Source: JABFRZ01 sp964631945
Lineage (GTDB): Bacteria; Planctomycetota; UBA1135; GCA-002686595
Assembly: GCA_964631945.1 (NCBI GenBank)
Contig: CAZWAY010000011.1
Span: 1-64,000, forward strand
DNA: 64,000 nt
Reading direction: 5' to 3'
Every line of letters begins with the position of its first letter. Positions within the stretch are counted from its first letter, which is position 1. Position numbers and translations under genes: made by a program. Positions 31,702-39,795 of the stretch are shown here, piece after piece. The notes under the pieces were generated by a model, which was not told the DNA's origin, did not search any database, and saw only the letters and a list, made by a program, of their open reading frames with translations.

Positions 31702-33198
31702 CTAGACCCCGCGCCGCGGCCCCGCGAACTCGACCTCGAGGCCCCCCGGCTCCGAGCGGCGCAGCTCCAGCGCATAGCCATGCCGGCGCGCGACTTCGTG
31801 CGCGATCGAGAGCCCGAGGCCCAGCCCGTCCGGATGACGCGAGCGCGCCGCATCGCTGCGCCACGAGCGCTCGCCCAGGCGCGCGAGCTCCTCGGCCGGG
31901 ATACCGGGGCCGTCGTCGAGAACGCGCAGCGAGAACCGGTCGGGGCCGCGCTCCTCGAGGCTGACCAGCACGCGTCCGCCGGGCCGTCCGTAGCGCACGG
32001 CGTTGTGCACGACGTTGCCGACGGCCTGCTCGAGCAGGGTCACGTCGGCCTCGACCGTGAGGGGCTCGCCGGGCAGCGCGTGTTCGAGCGTGAGCTCCTT
32101 CTGGAGCGCGATCGGACGGTGGCGCGCGAGCACGCGCTCGACCAGCTCGTCGAGCACCAGCGGGCGCCGCTGCAGCTCGACCACGCCGGACTCCAGGCGC
32201 GCGGCCGCGCCGAGGTTCTGCACCAGCGAGGTCAGGTAGTGGGCCTCCTCGAGCGCGTCGCGCAGCACGTCCAGCTCGTCGGGCCGGGCCCCGAGACGCT
32301 TCTTCAGCGCGATCAGGTGGCCCTGCAGCACCGTCAGCGGCAGCATCACGTCGTGCGTGGTGTTGGCCACGAAGTCGCGTAGCGCGCGCTCGCGCGCCTC
32401 GAGCGCGGCGACGTGCGTGTGGACCTCGGCCCCGGCCGCGTTGAAGGCCGCGGCCAGCTCGCCGACCTCGTCGTGCCCGGACACGCCCACCGGACGGGCA
32501 TAGTTCCGGGCCGCGCTCTCGCGCACCTCGCGCGACAGCCGGCGCACGCGCGCCACGATCGGACCGGCGGCGAGCAGCACGGCGCCCAGCATCGCGAGCG
32601 TCAGGAACAACGCGTTCTCCAGGAAGACCCCGGCGAAGCTGGGGGGCAGCGGCCCGTGGCGCAGCACGAGCACGACGGCGCACGGCCCCGCGTTCCAGGG
32701 CATGCGCACGCCGACCGCGAGCCGCGCGCGCCCGCCCTCGCCGAGGTGCGTGTCGGCGCTGGTCGCGCCGTGCGCGAGGGCGACGCGCAGCTCGTCCGGG
32801 AAGCGCGGCGCGAGCGGGTTCGCCGACTCGAACTCGGGCGAATAGGTCCAGAACTGGATGACCCCCGGGGCGGGCTCGCGCGCTGGGCGCGGGGGGCCCG
32901 GGTGCTCGCGCGGTCCCAGGGCGGGCGGCGCGGACGGTGGCCGGGGCGGAGCTCCAGGCGGAGCTCCAGGCGGCGCTCCGGGCGGCGGTCCGGGCGGTGG
33001 TCCGGGCGGTGGCGGGAAGTGCTCCGGATCGGCCTCGCAGCGCGCGCGCGCGAACTCGTCGAGCTGGAAGCGGGCGAACTGCACCAGCGCATCGCGGGCC
33101 TGCGCGCGCTCGACCCGACGGTGCTGCCAGGCGAGGACGCCCACGACCGGCACGGCGGCCAGGAGCAGCGACAGCGCCAGCCGCAGGCGCAGGCTCAC
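31702..33198 (-). CDS. Membrane sensor histidine kinase
   Basis: 498 residues from a GTG at 33198 that overlaps the upstream response-regulator stop. Two membrane helices (about 4-24 and 193-214) enclose a periplasmic sensor region that includes a long Pro-rich segment (about 62-110) encoded by a 12-bp tandem repeat. A HAMP domain follows (PIVARVRRLSREV), then HisKA with His282 in TTHDVMLPLTVLQGHL (Val-Met where Glu/Ile-Arg/Lys is usual) and an ATPase domain (VGNVVHNAVRYGRPGG, LDDGPGIP, GLGLGLSIAHEVARRHG). The partner regulator is the adjacent gene, whose receiver lacks the acceptor Asp, so this kinase may lack its original target. Confidence 0.9.
   Translation of the reverse strand: MSLRLRLALSLLLAAVPVVGVLAWQHRRVERAQARDALVQFARFQLDEFARARCEADPEHFPPPPGPPPGPPPGAPPGAPPGAPPRPPSAPPALGPREHPGPPRPAREPAPGVIQFWTYSPEFESANPLAPRFPDELRVALAHGATSADTHLGEGGRARLAVGVRMPWNAGPCAVVLVLRHGPLPPSFAGVFLENALFLTLAMLGAVLLAAGPIVARVRRLSREVRESAARNYARPVGVSGHDEVGELAAAFNAAGAEVHTHVAALEARERALRDFVANTTHDVMLPLTVLQGHLIALKKRLGARPDELDVLRDALEEAHYLTSLVQNLGAAARLESGVVELQRRPLVLDELVERVLARHRPIALQKELTLEHALPGEPLTVEADVTLLEQAVGNVVHNAVRYGRPGGRVLVSLEERGPDRFSLRVLDDGPGIPAEELARLGERSWRSDAARSRHPDGLGLGLSIAHEVARRHGYALELRRSEPGGLEVEFAGPRRGV
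32945..33016 (-). repeat. 12-bp in-frame tandem repeat (Pro/Gly-rich)
   Basis: Six consecutive 12-mers beginning GGCGG; the first two are identical (GGCGGAGCTCCA), the others vary at one to four bases. On the coding strand they encode PPGA/PPGP units in the periplasmic loop of the histidine kinase. Slippage could change the loop length. Confidence 0.85.
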
Positions 33199-33698
33199 GC
33201 GCCGCTCCCGGGCTCGAGCCGGTAGCCGACGCCCCACACGGTCGTGATGGCGTCGGGCAGGCGCGCGAGCTTCTTGCGCAGGCGCGAGATGTGCACGTCG
33301 AGCGTGCGCTCGCCGCCCTCGCGCTCGGGATCGAGCACGTGTTCGACCAGCCAGGCGCGTTGCACGGCCGCGCCGGGGCGGCGCGCGAGCGCGCGCAACA
33401 GCTCGAACTCCACGCGCGTCAGCTCGACCGGCTCGCCGTGCAGGAGCACGCGGCGGGCCTGGAGGTCGAGCGTCAGGGGTCCGAGCTCCAGACGGCCGTC
33501 TCGCTGGGCCGTCGGTCGGCGCAGGCGCGCCTGCACGCGCGCCACCAGCTCCTCCGGCCAGAAGGGCTTCGTCAGGTAATCATCGGCGCCGAGCTCGAGC
33601 GCGCGCACCTTGACGGCCGTGTCGGTCTTCGCGCTGAGCACCAGCACCTGGCGGGCCAGGCGCTCGTCGTCCTCGACCAACAGGATCTTCTCGGGCAT
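33195..33698 (-). CDS. OmpR-family response regulator with a gutted receiver domain
   Basis: 167 residues, against about 225 for the family. The start MPEKILLVEDDERLARQ is a normal receiver beginning with the acidic pocket (Glu9, Asp10, Asp11). It jumps directly to VLVLSAKTDTAVKVRALELGADDYLTKPF, a normal beta4-to-alpha5 part with Lys44. About 58-60 residues in between are missing, including beta3 with the phospho-acceptor Asp. The deletion is in frame. The C-terminal winged helix (LELGPLTLDLQARRVLLHG, VEFELLRALARRPG, RTLDVHISRLRKKL, VWGVGYRLEP) is intact, so DNA binding should remain but phosphorylation control should not. It is translationally coupled to the downstream kinase. Confidence 0.85.
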   Translation of the reverse strand: MPEKILLVEDDERLARQVLVLSAKTDTAVKVRALELGADDYLTKPFWPEELVARVQARLRRPTAQRDGRLELGPLTLDLQARRVLLHGEPVELTRVEFELLRALARRPGAAVQRAWLVEHVLDPEREGGERTLDVHISRLRKKLARLPDAITTVWGVGYRLEPGSGA

Positions 33699-33733
33699 GC
33701 GCGGGTTCCCGGGGCAGGTGTCCCCCGGCGATC

Positions 33734-33750
33734 CTAAGCAAGTCTGAAGC
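33734..33750 (-). promoter_or_regulatory. 11-bp-period direct repeat upstream of the response regulator
   Basis: On the minus strand it reads GCTTCAG-ACTT-GCTTAGG, two similar heptamers at an 11-bp period. The form CTTCAG-N5-CTTAGG resembles PmrA-type boxes of OmpR-family regulators (hexamer-N5-hexamer). It begins 36 bases upstream of the regulator start, a plausible place for autoregulation. One further GCTTCAG occurs on the plus strand at 33777-33783, facing the peroxidase gene. Confidence 0.4.
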
Positions 33751-33760
33751 GGGCGCGCGG

Positions 33761-33791
33761 GCGGGATCGGGCGCTGGCTTCAGGATCCCGC
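33761..33791. promoter_or_regulatory. 8-bp perfect inverted repeat upstream of the di-heme peroxidase
   Basis: GCGGGATC at 33761-33768 and its exact reverse complement GATCCCGC at 33784-33791, separated by 15 bases. It lies 60 bases before the peroxidase ATG in the divergent intergenic region. It could be an operator or an RNA hairpin; at this GC content chance palindromes are not rare. Confidence 0.3.
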
Positions 33792-33851
33792 AAGGTGCGC
33801 TGCCCAGTCTTCGCGCGCGTCGGGCAGCCCCTTCCCTCCATCGAGGTCCTC

Positions 33852-35501
33852 ATGCACGCACGAACCCTCCATCGTCCGCTCCTCGCCGTCCTCGTTCCGG
33901 CGCTGCTCGCCGGCCCGGTCCTGGTCGCTCCGCTGCACGCGGCCCAGGCGCCGCTCGGTCCGCCGCCCGCGCCGCCCGCGAATCCCGTCACGGAAGGCAA
34001 GCGCGTGCTCGGGAAGATCCTGTTCTGGGAGGAGCAGCTCTCCAGCGACGACACGATGGCCTGCGGCACCTGCCACCGACCGGCGGCGGGCGGCGGGGAT
34101 CCGCGTCTGGCCTTCCATCCGGGCCCCGACGGGACCTTCGGCGGGCTCGACGACAAGCGCGCCTCGCCCGGCGTGGCGCTGTCCGACGCGACCTACGACT
34201 TCGCGCCCAGCACCGCTTTCGGCTTCGATCCGCAGGTCACGACGCGCAGCGCGAACTCGTTCCTGATGGCGGCCTACGCGCCCGAGGTCTTCTGGGACGG
34301 GCGTGCGGGACGCACGTTCCTCGATCCCGACGGCGGGGCGGTCCTGATCCAGAACGGCGGCGCGCTGGAGAACCAGGTCCTCGGCCCGCCGCTCTCGGAG
34401 GTCGAGATGGGGCACCCGGGTCGCGACTGGGCGGCGGTGACGGCGCGCCTCGCCACGGTCGAGCCGCTCGCGCTCGCCAGCGACCTGCCGGCCGACGTGG
34501 CCGCGGCGCTCGCGGCTCTGTCGACCTATCCCGAGCTGTTCGCGGCCGCCTTCGGCAGCCCCGAGATCACCGCCGCGCGCATCGCCTTCGCGATCGCGAC
34601 CTACGAGCGCACGCTCGTGCCCGACCAGACGCCCTGGGACCGCTTCATGGCCGGCGATCCCACCGCCCTCACTCCGGGCCAGGTGGCCGGCTGGAACCTC
34701 TTCCGCACGCCGCCTGCGAACTGCGCCGTCTGCCACGCGCCGCCGCTCTTCACCAACAACACCTTCCGCAACATCGGCCTGCGCCCGGTGGCCGAGGACA
34801 CCGGGCGCCAGGGCGTCACCGGCAATCCGGCCGATCGCGGGCGCTTCAAGGTGCCCACGCTGCGCAACGTGGGCCTGAAGACGAGCTTCATGCACAACGG
34901 CGGCGTGGTGCAGGGCGGCATGGACTCGCTGGCGGACGTGGTGGACCACTACATCCCGGCCGGCGGGCACGTGCAGTTCCTCGACAACATCGACCCGCTC
35001 GTGCCGCCCATCGCGATCGCGCCGGGGGATCGCGCGCCGCTGGTGGACTTCCTGAGGAACGGTCTCACCGACCCGCGCGTCGCGGCCGAGACCTTCCCCT
35101 TCGATCGCCCCAGCCTTCGCTCCGAGCGCGGCGGCGAGCTCGAATTGTCCGGCAGCGGTCGCGCCGGCAGCGGTGGGTTCGTGCCGCGCATGCTCGTGTA
35201 CACGCCGCCGCACCTCGGCAGTCAGGTGTTCCGCGTGGGGCTCGCCGCGGCCCTGGGCGGCGCCCCGGCCTGGGCCAAGCTCCAGTTCCCGGCCGCGCGC
35301 GGTCCGCGCCTCGCCGCCGTGCTCACCGGTCTGACCCTCGCGGGGAGCGGCGCCGGCGCGGGCCACGGCACGGCCCACCTGCTGCTGCCCACGAGCACGG
35401 CCCTGATCGGGGCGCGCCTCGACGTCACCTGGTTCGTGCGCGACCCCCTGGCCCAGGCCGGCATCGCGCGCAGCCCGACGGCGCGCCTGAGCCTCTTCTA
35501 G
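33852..35501 (+). CDS. Di-heme cytochrome c peroxidase / MauG-like protein
   Basis: 549 residues from the ATG at 33852, which opens a signal peptide (LLAVLVPALLAGPVLVAPLHAAQA). There are two c-type heme sites: Cys71-Cys74-His75 in MACGTCHRP, and Cys291-Cys294-His295 in NCAVCHAPP. RSANSFLMAAYAPEVFWDGR, LSEVEMGHPG and GRFKVPTLRNVGLKTSFMHNGG are the standard bacterial CCP/MauG blocks. The last 120 residues form an extra beta-rich domain (VYTPPHLGSQVFRVGL onward) of a type seen at the C-terminus of many planctomycete secreted proteins. It is periplasmic or extracellular and reduces peroxide or oxidises a partner. It is divergent from an OmpR-family regulator. Confidence 0.9.
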   Translation: MHARTLHRPLLAVLVPALLAGPVLVAPLHAAQAPLGPPPAPPANPVTEGKRVLGKILFWEEQLSSDDTMACGTCHRPAAGGGDPRLAFHPGPDGTFGGLDDKRASPGVALSDATYDFAPSTAFGFDPQVTTRSANSFLMAAYAPEVFWDGRAGRTFLDPDGGAVLIQNGGALENQVLGPPLSEVEMGHPGRDWAAVTARLATVEPLALASDLPADVAAALAALSTYPELFAAAFGSPEITAARIAFAIATYERTLVPDQTPWDRFMAGDPTALTPGQVAGWNLFRTPPANCAVCHAPPLFTNNTFRNIGLRPVAEDTGRQGVTGNPADRGRFKVPTLRNVGLKTSFMHNGGVVQGGMDSLADVVDHYIPAGGHVQFLDNIDPLVPPIAIAPGDRAPLVDFLRNGLTDPRVAAETFPFDRPSLRSERGGELELSGSGRAGSGGFVPRMLVYTPPHLGSQVFRVGLAAALGGAPAWAKLQFPAARGPRLAAVLTGLTLAGSGAGAGHGTAHLLLPTSTALIGARLDVTWFVRDPLAQAGIARSPTARLSLF

Positions 35502-35571
35502 GTTCCTTCCGGCACCTCGACGCTTGCCGACTCCTCCTCCGCCTCGCGGAGAAGACCGGCGGCGAGGAGTT

Positions 35572-36390
35572 TCAGCGCACGCCGCGTGGCGCGCGCGTAC
35601 CTGCGCACAGGTCGAGCGCCGCGGCCGCGTCGCGGAAGGCGTGCAGCGCGGGCACGAGACGTTCGCCGGGTTCGTACAGGCACTCCTCGAACAAGTAGTG
35701 GCGCGTCGCGGCTTCCGACACGCGCCAGGCGCTGGCGGCCTCGCGCGCGAGGGCGTCCATGCGCGCGGCGCCGAGGGCGCGGCTGCGCGCGAAGGCCGGT
35801 GCCCAGGGTTCGAGCTCGATCCCGGCGCGTGCGACCCACAGCGCGAAGACGAACGGGAGCCCGGTGCGCGCGCGCCAGGCCTCCGATGGGTTGAACACCG
35901 GCGGCGAGCCGGGCGCGAGGTGCTCGCGCAGCGCGGCGTCGCCGATGCGCAGCCAGGCGTCGGTCGGCGCGGCGCGCGGGTCGGCGCCCTCGGGCACCGC
36001 GAGGAGCTCCGGACACGCGCCGGGCCACACGATGCGGGCCAGCACGGCCGAGGTGCGGCTGGCGGGATCGAGCGCGAGGCTGCGCACGGCCTCCACGGGC
36101 TTGCGCAGGAAGACCTGCACGCTGGAGACGCGGCCCTCGCCGGCGATGCAGGGGCCGTCGAGGTAGCTCGCGCCGCTCAGGCGGAAGAGCTCGATCGAGC
36201 TCACCAGCGCGACGTCCAGCGAACCGTCGGCCAGGCCGCGCGCGAGGCGCGCGGGCACGGCGCGCGTGAACTCGATGCCGGGTTCGGCCGCGAGGCCCTC
36301 GTCCAGGGGACGCCCCACCAGGTAGGGCACCGAGGCGACGCGCAGCTTCGCGCTCCTCGCGTGCGAGGTCGGCGGGTTCGTGCTCAGCAT
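35572..36390 (-). CDS. mqnA: Chorismate dehydratase MqnA (futalosine menaquinone pathway)
   Basis: 272 residues, normal for the family. LRVASVPYLVGRPLDEGL near residue 16, AVPARLARGLADGSLDVALVSSIELFRL and SSVQVFLRKPVEAVRSLALDPASRTSAVLARI are the MqnA periplasmic-binding-protein-like core. Relatives usually read SYLN where this protein has PYLV. It removes water from chorismate to make 3-enolpyruvyl-benzoate, the first step of the futalosine route. mqnE (40738-41928) and mqnC (62344-63546) are in the same window on the same strand but not in one operon. The start is only 28 bases from the divergent methyltransferase start. Confidence 0.88.
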   Translation of the reverse strand: MLSTNPPTSHARSAKLRVASVPYLVGRPLDEGLAAEPGIEFTRAVPARLARGLADGSLDVALVSSIELFRLSGASYLDGPCIAGEGRVSSVQVFLRKPVEAVRSLALDPASRTSAVLARIVWPGACPELLAVPEGADPRAAPTDAWLRIGDAALREHLAPGSPPVFNPSEAWRARTGLPFVFALWVARAGIELEPWAPAFARSRALGAARMDALAREAASAWRVSEAATRHYLFEECLYEPGERLVPALHAFRDAAAALDLCAGTRAPRGVR

Positions 36391-36418
36391 GCGCGGCCGC
36401 AGAATCTATCATCCGCGC

Positions 36419-37294
36419 GTGCAGCCCGCCGTGTTCGAGCCGTGCGCCTTCCCGGGCTACGCCCTGCTCGATTCGGGCGCGGGTGAGAAGCTCGAGCGCT
36501 TCGGCGAGTTCGTGCTGGTCCGGCCGGATCCGCAGGCGCTGTGGCGGCGGCGCCTGGGGCCGGAGGAATGGCAACGCGCCGATCTCGTGTTCGTGCGCGA
36601 GTCCGATCGGGGCGGGCGCTTCGAGCGCCGCGGCCAGGCGCCGCCCGCGGCCGGCTGGCCGCTGGAGTTCGACGGCGCGCGCTTCTGGATCCGTCCCACG
36701 CCCTTCAAGCACGTCGGCGTGTTCCCCGAGCAGGCCGCGAACTGGCGCTGGACGACCGAACGCCTGCGCGCGGCCGGTCCCGGCGCGCGCGTGCTCAACC
36801 TGTTCGGCTACACGGGCGTGGCCAGCCTGCTGGCGCGCCGCGCGGGCGCGGAGGTGACGCACGTCGACGCCGCGCGCCCGGCGCTCGCCTGGGCGCGCGA
36901 GAACGCCACGCTCTCCGGGCTGGGCGAGGAGGGCCTGCGCTGGGTGCTCGACGACGCGCTCGTCTTCGCGCGCCGCGAGGCGCGGCGCGGCGCGCGCTAC
37001 ACCGGGATCCTGGTGGATCCGCCGCACTACGGGCGCGGGCCGAAGGGCGAGAAGTGGCAGCTCGAGGACGGACTCCTGCCCCTGCTCGAGGCCTGCGCCG
37101 CGCTGCTCGCCGAGCGCAGCTTCCTGGTGCTCTCGAGCTATGCCGTGGGCTACACCGCGCAGTCGTTCTGGAACCTCCTGGCGGAGTTCGAGGGCGGCGC
37201 GGTGGAGGCGGGCGAGCTGGTGCTGGTCGAGCAGGGCGCGGGCGGGCGCCGGCTCCCGTGCGGCCTCGCCGCGCGCTGGGTGCGCGGACTGTGA
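36419..37294 (+). CDS. Class I SAM-dependent methyltransferase, RlmI-like
   Basis: 291 residues from a GTG at 36419; an ATG at 36380 would overlap the divergent mqnA gene. ARVLNLFGYTGVASLLARRAGAEVTHVDAA is the SAM-binding motif I region with the acidic end of beta2. ILVDPPHYGRGPKGEKWQ is motif IV of base-methylating enzymes, with an aromatic/Pro-rich DPPxY loop. FGVFPEQ-like text (HVGVFPEQAANW) before motif I is typical of the RlmI/RlmK group of 23S rRNA m5C/m7G methyltransferases, though the N-terminal PUA domain is absent here. The stop overlaps the start of a pseudouridine synthase gene, which supports a role in RNA modification. Confidence 0.83.
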   Translation: MQPAVFEPCAFPGYALLDSGAGEKLERFGEFVLVRPDPQALWRRRLGPEEWQRADLVFVRESDRGGRFERRGQAPPAAGWPLEFDGARFWIRPTPFKHVGVFPEQAANWRWTTERLRAAGPGARVLNLFGYTGVASLLARRAGAEVTHVDAARPALAWARENATLSGLGEEGLRWVLDDALVFARREARRGARYTGILVDPPHYGRGPKGEKWQLEDGLLPLLEACAALLAERSFLVLSSYAVGYTAQSFWNLLAEFEGGAVEAGELVLVEQGAGGRRLPCGLAARWVRGL

Positions 37295-37974
37295 GCACCG
37301 CGCTCGAGGTTCTCCTGGCCGACAACCACCTGCTCGCCGTGGCCAAGCCGCCCGGCCAGCCGACCGTGCCCGACGCGAGCGGCGACGAGAGCCTGCTCGA
37401 GCGTGCGCGCGCCTGGGTCAAGCGCGAGAAGGCCAAGCCCGGAGCGGTCTACCTCGGCGTCGTGCACCGCCTCGACCGGCCGGTGTCGGGCGTGGTGGTC
37501 TTCGCGCGCACCTCGAAGGCCGCGGCGCGCCTCACGGCGGCCTTCAAGTCGCGCGACGTCCACAAACTCTACTGGGGCGTTTGCGCCCTGGCTCCCGCCG
37601 TCGCGGAGGGCGTGGTCGAGCACTGGCTGGTGAAGGACGCACAGCGCAACGTCGTGCGCGTGGTGGCGAGCGAGCGCCCCGGCGCGCTGCTCGCGCGCAC
37701 GCGCTATCGCGTGCTGGCGCGCTCGAACGTGGGCCGCGGGCCGCGCGTGCTGATCGAGCTCGCGCCCGAGACCGGGCGACCGCACCAGCTGCGCGTGGCG
37801 CTGGCCTCGCTCGGCTGTCCCTTGCTCGGCGACCTCAAGTACGGCGCGCGCGCGCCGCTCTCCGACAAGAGCATCGCGCTGCACGCACGCGAGCTCGAGC
37901 TGCCGCACCCGACGCGGGGCGAGAGGGTTCGCATCGAGTGCCTGCCGCCCGAGCTCGCGCTCTGGCGCTTCTGA
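37291..37974 (+). CDS. RluA-family pseudouridine synthase
   Basis: 227 residues starting at a GTG that overlaps the methyltransferase stop. The catalytic motif is HRLDRPVSGVVVFART with Asp62. LLADNHLLAVAKPPGQPT is the usual N-terminal entry, and PETGRPHQLRVALASLGCPLLGDLKYG is the C-terminal RluA signature. No S4 domain is present, as in short RluA/RluC-type members. It isomerises uridine in rRNA or tRNA; the site cannot be read from sequence. It forms a two-gene RNA-modification operon with the methyltransferase. Confidence 0.92.
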   Translation: MSTALEVLLADNHLLAVAKPPGQPTVPDASGDESLLERARAWVKREKAKPGAVYLGVVHRLDRPVSGVVVFARTSKAAARLTAAFKSRDVHKLYWGVCALAPAVAEGVVEHWLVKDAQRNVVRVVASERPGALLARTRYRVLARSNVGRGPRVLIELAPETGRPHQLRVALASLGCPLLGDLKYGARAPLSDKSIALHARELELPHPTRGERVRIECLPPELALWRF

Positions 37975-38023
37975 TCGATACCCCGCCTTCCTCTCCGGGG
38001 GAGGAGTCGAAGCTGCGTCCGCT

Positions 38024-38686
38024 TCAGCCGCCCAGGATCCGGCGGCGCTCGAGGACGAGGCCGCGCTCGCCATCGATCTGGAACACGCGCTCGATCTCGA
38101 TCCCCGAGCGGCGCACGGGCTTCCGGTACTCCGCGCGCGCCTCGGCGTCGCGCTCGCCGCGCGCGTCCACGCCCGCCAGCGCGGGCGCTTCCTCGTCCTG
38201 GATCTCGCGTGCGAACAGCGGCAGCACGGTGAGGGCCAGCGAGTAGGTCGCGTCGCCCACGAAGGACTCGATCACCAGGTGGAAGTCGAGACCGCCCGCG
38301 AACACGTCCACGCCGCCGACCTCGGGGTTGTCGATGCTGGTCCAGCTCGCCACCGTCTGGTCGATCTGCGGGTCGTACAGGCTCACGTCGAGGTCGGCCG
38401 CGGCGTTGTCGATGAACAGCTCGAAGTCCACGTGCAGGGCCTGCCCCGCGGTGAAGGCGAAGCCGTCGAAGGGGTCGGCCAGGTCGTCGCGCACGTTGCC
38501 GTCGATGAACAGGCGTTGGCCCGGGCGCAGCACGCCGAAGTGGTTGGCCGTGAGCGGGTCGTCGTTGCGCTCCTGCTCGCGGAACACCGGGATGCCGCCG
38601 TTGCCCGAGCCACCGCCGTGGTGGCCGTGATGGCAGGCGACCAGGCCGAAGGAAGCCAGGGAGAGCGCGAGAAGTCGGGGTCGCAT
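38024..38686 (-). CDS. Lipoprotein with a pre-peptidase (PPC)-like domain
   Basis: 220 residues from an ATG at 38686. The signal peptide ends in a lipobox (GLVAC, Cys18), followed by a His/Gly-rich stretch (HHGHHGGGSGNGG) that may bind metal. The central part (EQERNDDPLTANHFG, RLFIDGNVRDDLADPFDGFAF, DFELFIDNAAADLDVSLYDP) is the bacterial pre-peptidase C-terminal-like pattern often seen on secreted proteins. The C-terminal 50 residues are charged and not recognised. No enzyme domain is attached, so it is probably a surface-anchored binding protein. Confidence 0.72.
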   Translation of the reverse strand: MRPRLLALSLASFGLVACHHGHHGGGSGNGGIPVFREQERNDDPLTANHFGVLRPGQRLFIDGNVRDDLADPFDGFAFTAGQALHVDFELFIDNAAADLDVSLYDPQIDQTVASWTSIDNPEVGGVDVFAGGLDFHLVIESFVGDATYSLALTVLPLFAREIQDEEAPALAGVDARGERDAEARAEYRKPVRRSGIEIERVFQIDGERGLVLERRRILGG

Positions 38687-38988
38687 GGGCGGTGTCCTCG
38701 GGTTCGGGCGAGTGGCGCGGTGTGTGTCCTCCCGGGGGGCCGCAGAAGGCGTCCGCCGGGCGGCGCGCGCGCGCCGGCCGTCGCTGGCGCAAGGCGTGTG
38801 CCGGTTGCGAGCGGCCGGGGCGCGCGTCGACGGCCGGACGGGAGGCCCGCCACGGAGCCCGCGGGCGACCCACCCGCGCGGTCGTAACTCTCCGATTCGA
38901 TGGAGGCTTAGGCGCACGGCGTGGGGCCCCCTGGCGAGGCCCTTGAGGCGCGCGCGGCAGTTCTCTTTCCTGCGCAATGGGTGGGAAC

Positions 38989-39795
38989 ATGAAGACTCTC
39001 GCGTTGGTGAACCAGAAGGGCGGCTGCGGCAAGACGACCACGGCCGTGAACCTGGCCGGGGCCCTGGCCGCGCGCGGCGAGCGCGTGCTCTTGGTCGACC
39101 TCGATCCGCAGGCGCACGCGACCATGGCGCTGTCCGTGGCGGTCGAGCGCGGCGAGACCTCGATCGCGGACGTGCTGCTGCGCGGGACCTCGCTCCGCGA
39201 CACGCTGCGCTCCGCGCCGGGCGGGATCGCGCTGGCTCCCTCCACGCTCGAGCTCAGCGAGCTCGAGGAAGCGGCCGGGCGCATGCTGCACCCCGAGCAG
39301 CTCCTGGCCCAGGCGCTGTCCGAGCTCGGCGACGACTTCGACTTCGCGCTGCTCGACTGCCCGCCGCGCGCCGACGGCGTGCTGACCGCCAATGCGCTGC
39401 GCGCGGCCGACGTGGCCGTGCTGGTGGTCGAGATGGGCGCCTTCGCGCTGCAGGGCGCGATCAAGGCCCTGGCGGTGTTCGCCGACCTGGCGCGCGACAT
39501 GGAGGTGCGCTTCGAGCTGCGCGTGGTCGGGACGCTGTTCGATCGCGGCACCGAGCTCGCGCGCGAGCTCCTGATCGGCACCCAGGCGCGCTTCGCCGAG
39601 AGCCTGTTCGACACCGTGATCCACCAGAGCGTGCGCCTGCGCGAGGCCGCGGCCTCGGGCGTGCCGGTGCAGGTGCTCGATCCGGGTTCGCGGGCGGCGC
39701 GCGACTTCGCCGCGCTGGCCGAGGAGGTGTGCGCGCTGCACCCGCGCCACGCGCGTTCGCCCGAGCTGGTGGGCCTGCACGCCGAGGAGGCCTGA
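38989..39795 (+). CDS. ParA/Soj-family ATPase
   Basis: 268 residues from the ATG at 38989; an ATG four codons earlier is also possible. The deviant Walker A motif KGGCGKTT lies at residues 10-17 with the signature lysine, then VLLVDLDPQAHATMAL (Walker A') and FALLDCPPRADGVLTANAL (Walker B/switch II). It binds DNA and ATP cooperatively and positions a cargo. There is no parB gene next to it; the partner seems to be the downstream HhH-domain gene, whose start overlaps this stop (TGATG). That argues for cargo positioning other than plain chromosome partition. Confidence 0.88.
   Translation: MKTLALVNQKGGCGKTTTAVNLAGALAARGERVLLVDLDPQAHATMALSVAVERGETSIADVLLRGTSLRDTLRSAPGGIALAPSTLELSELEEAAGRMLHPEQLLAQALSELGDDFDFALLDCPPRADGVLTANALRAADVAVLVVEMGAFALQGAIKALAVFADLARDMEVRFELRVVGTLFDRGTELARELLIGTQARFAESLFDTVIHQSVRLREAAASGVPVQVLDPGSRAARDFAALAEEVCALHPRHARSPELVGLHAEEA

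Noticed and set aside
32945..33016. CRISPR-like or satellite repeat
   Set aside because: The 12-bp units are contiguous, in frame and encode Pro/Gly; there are no spacers.
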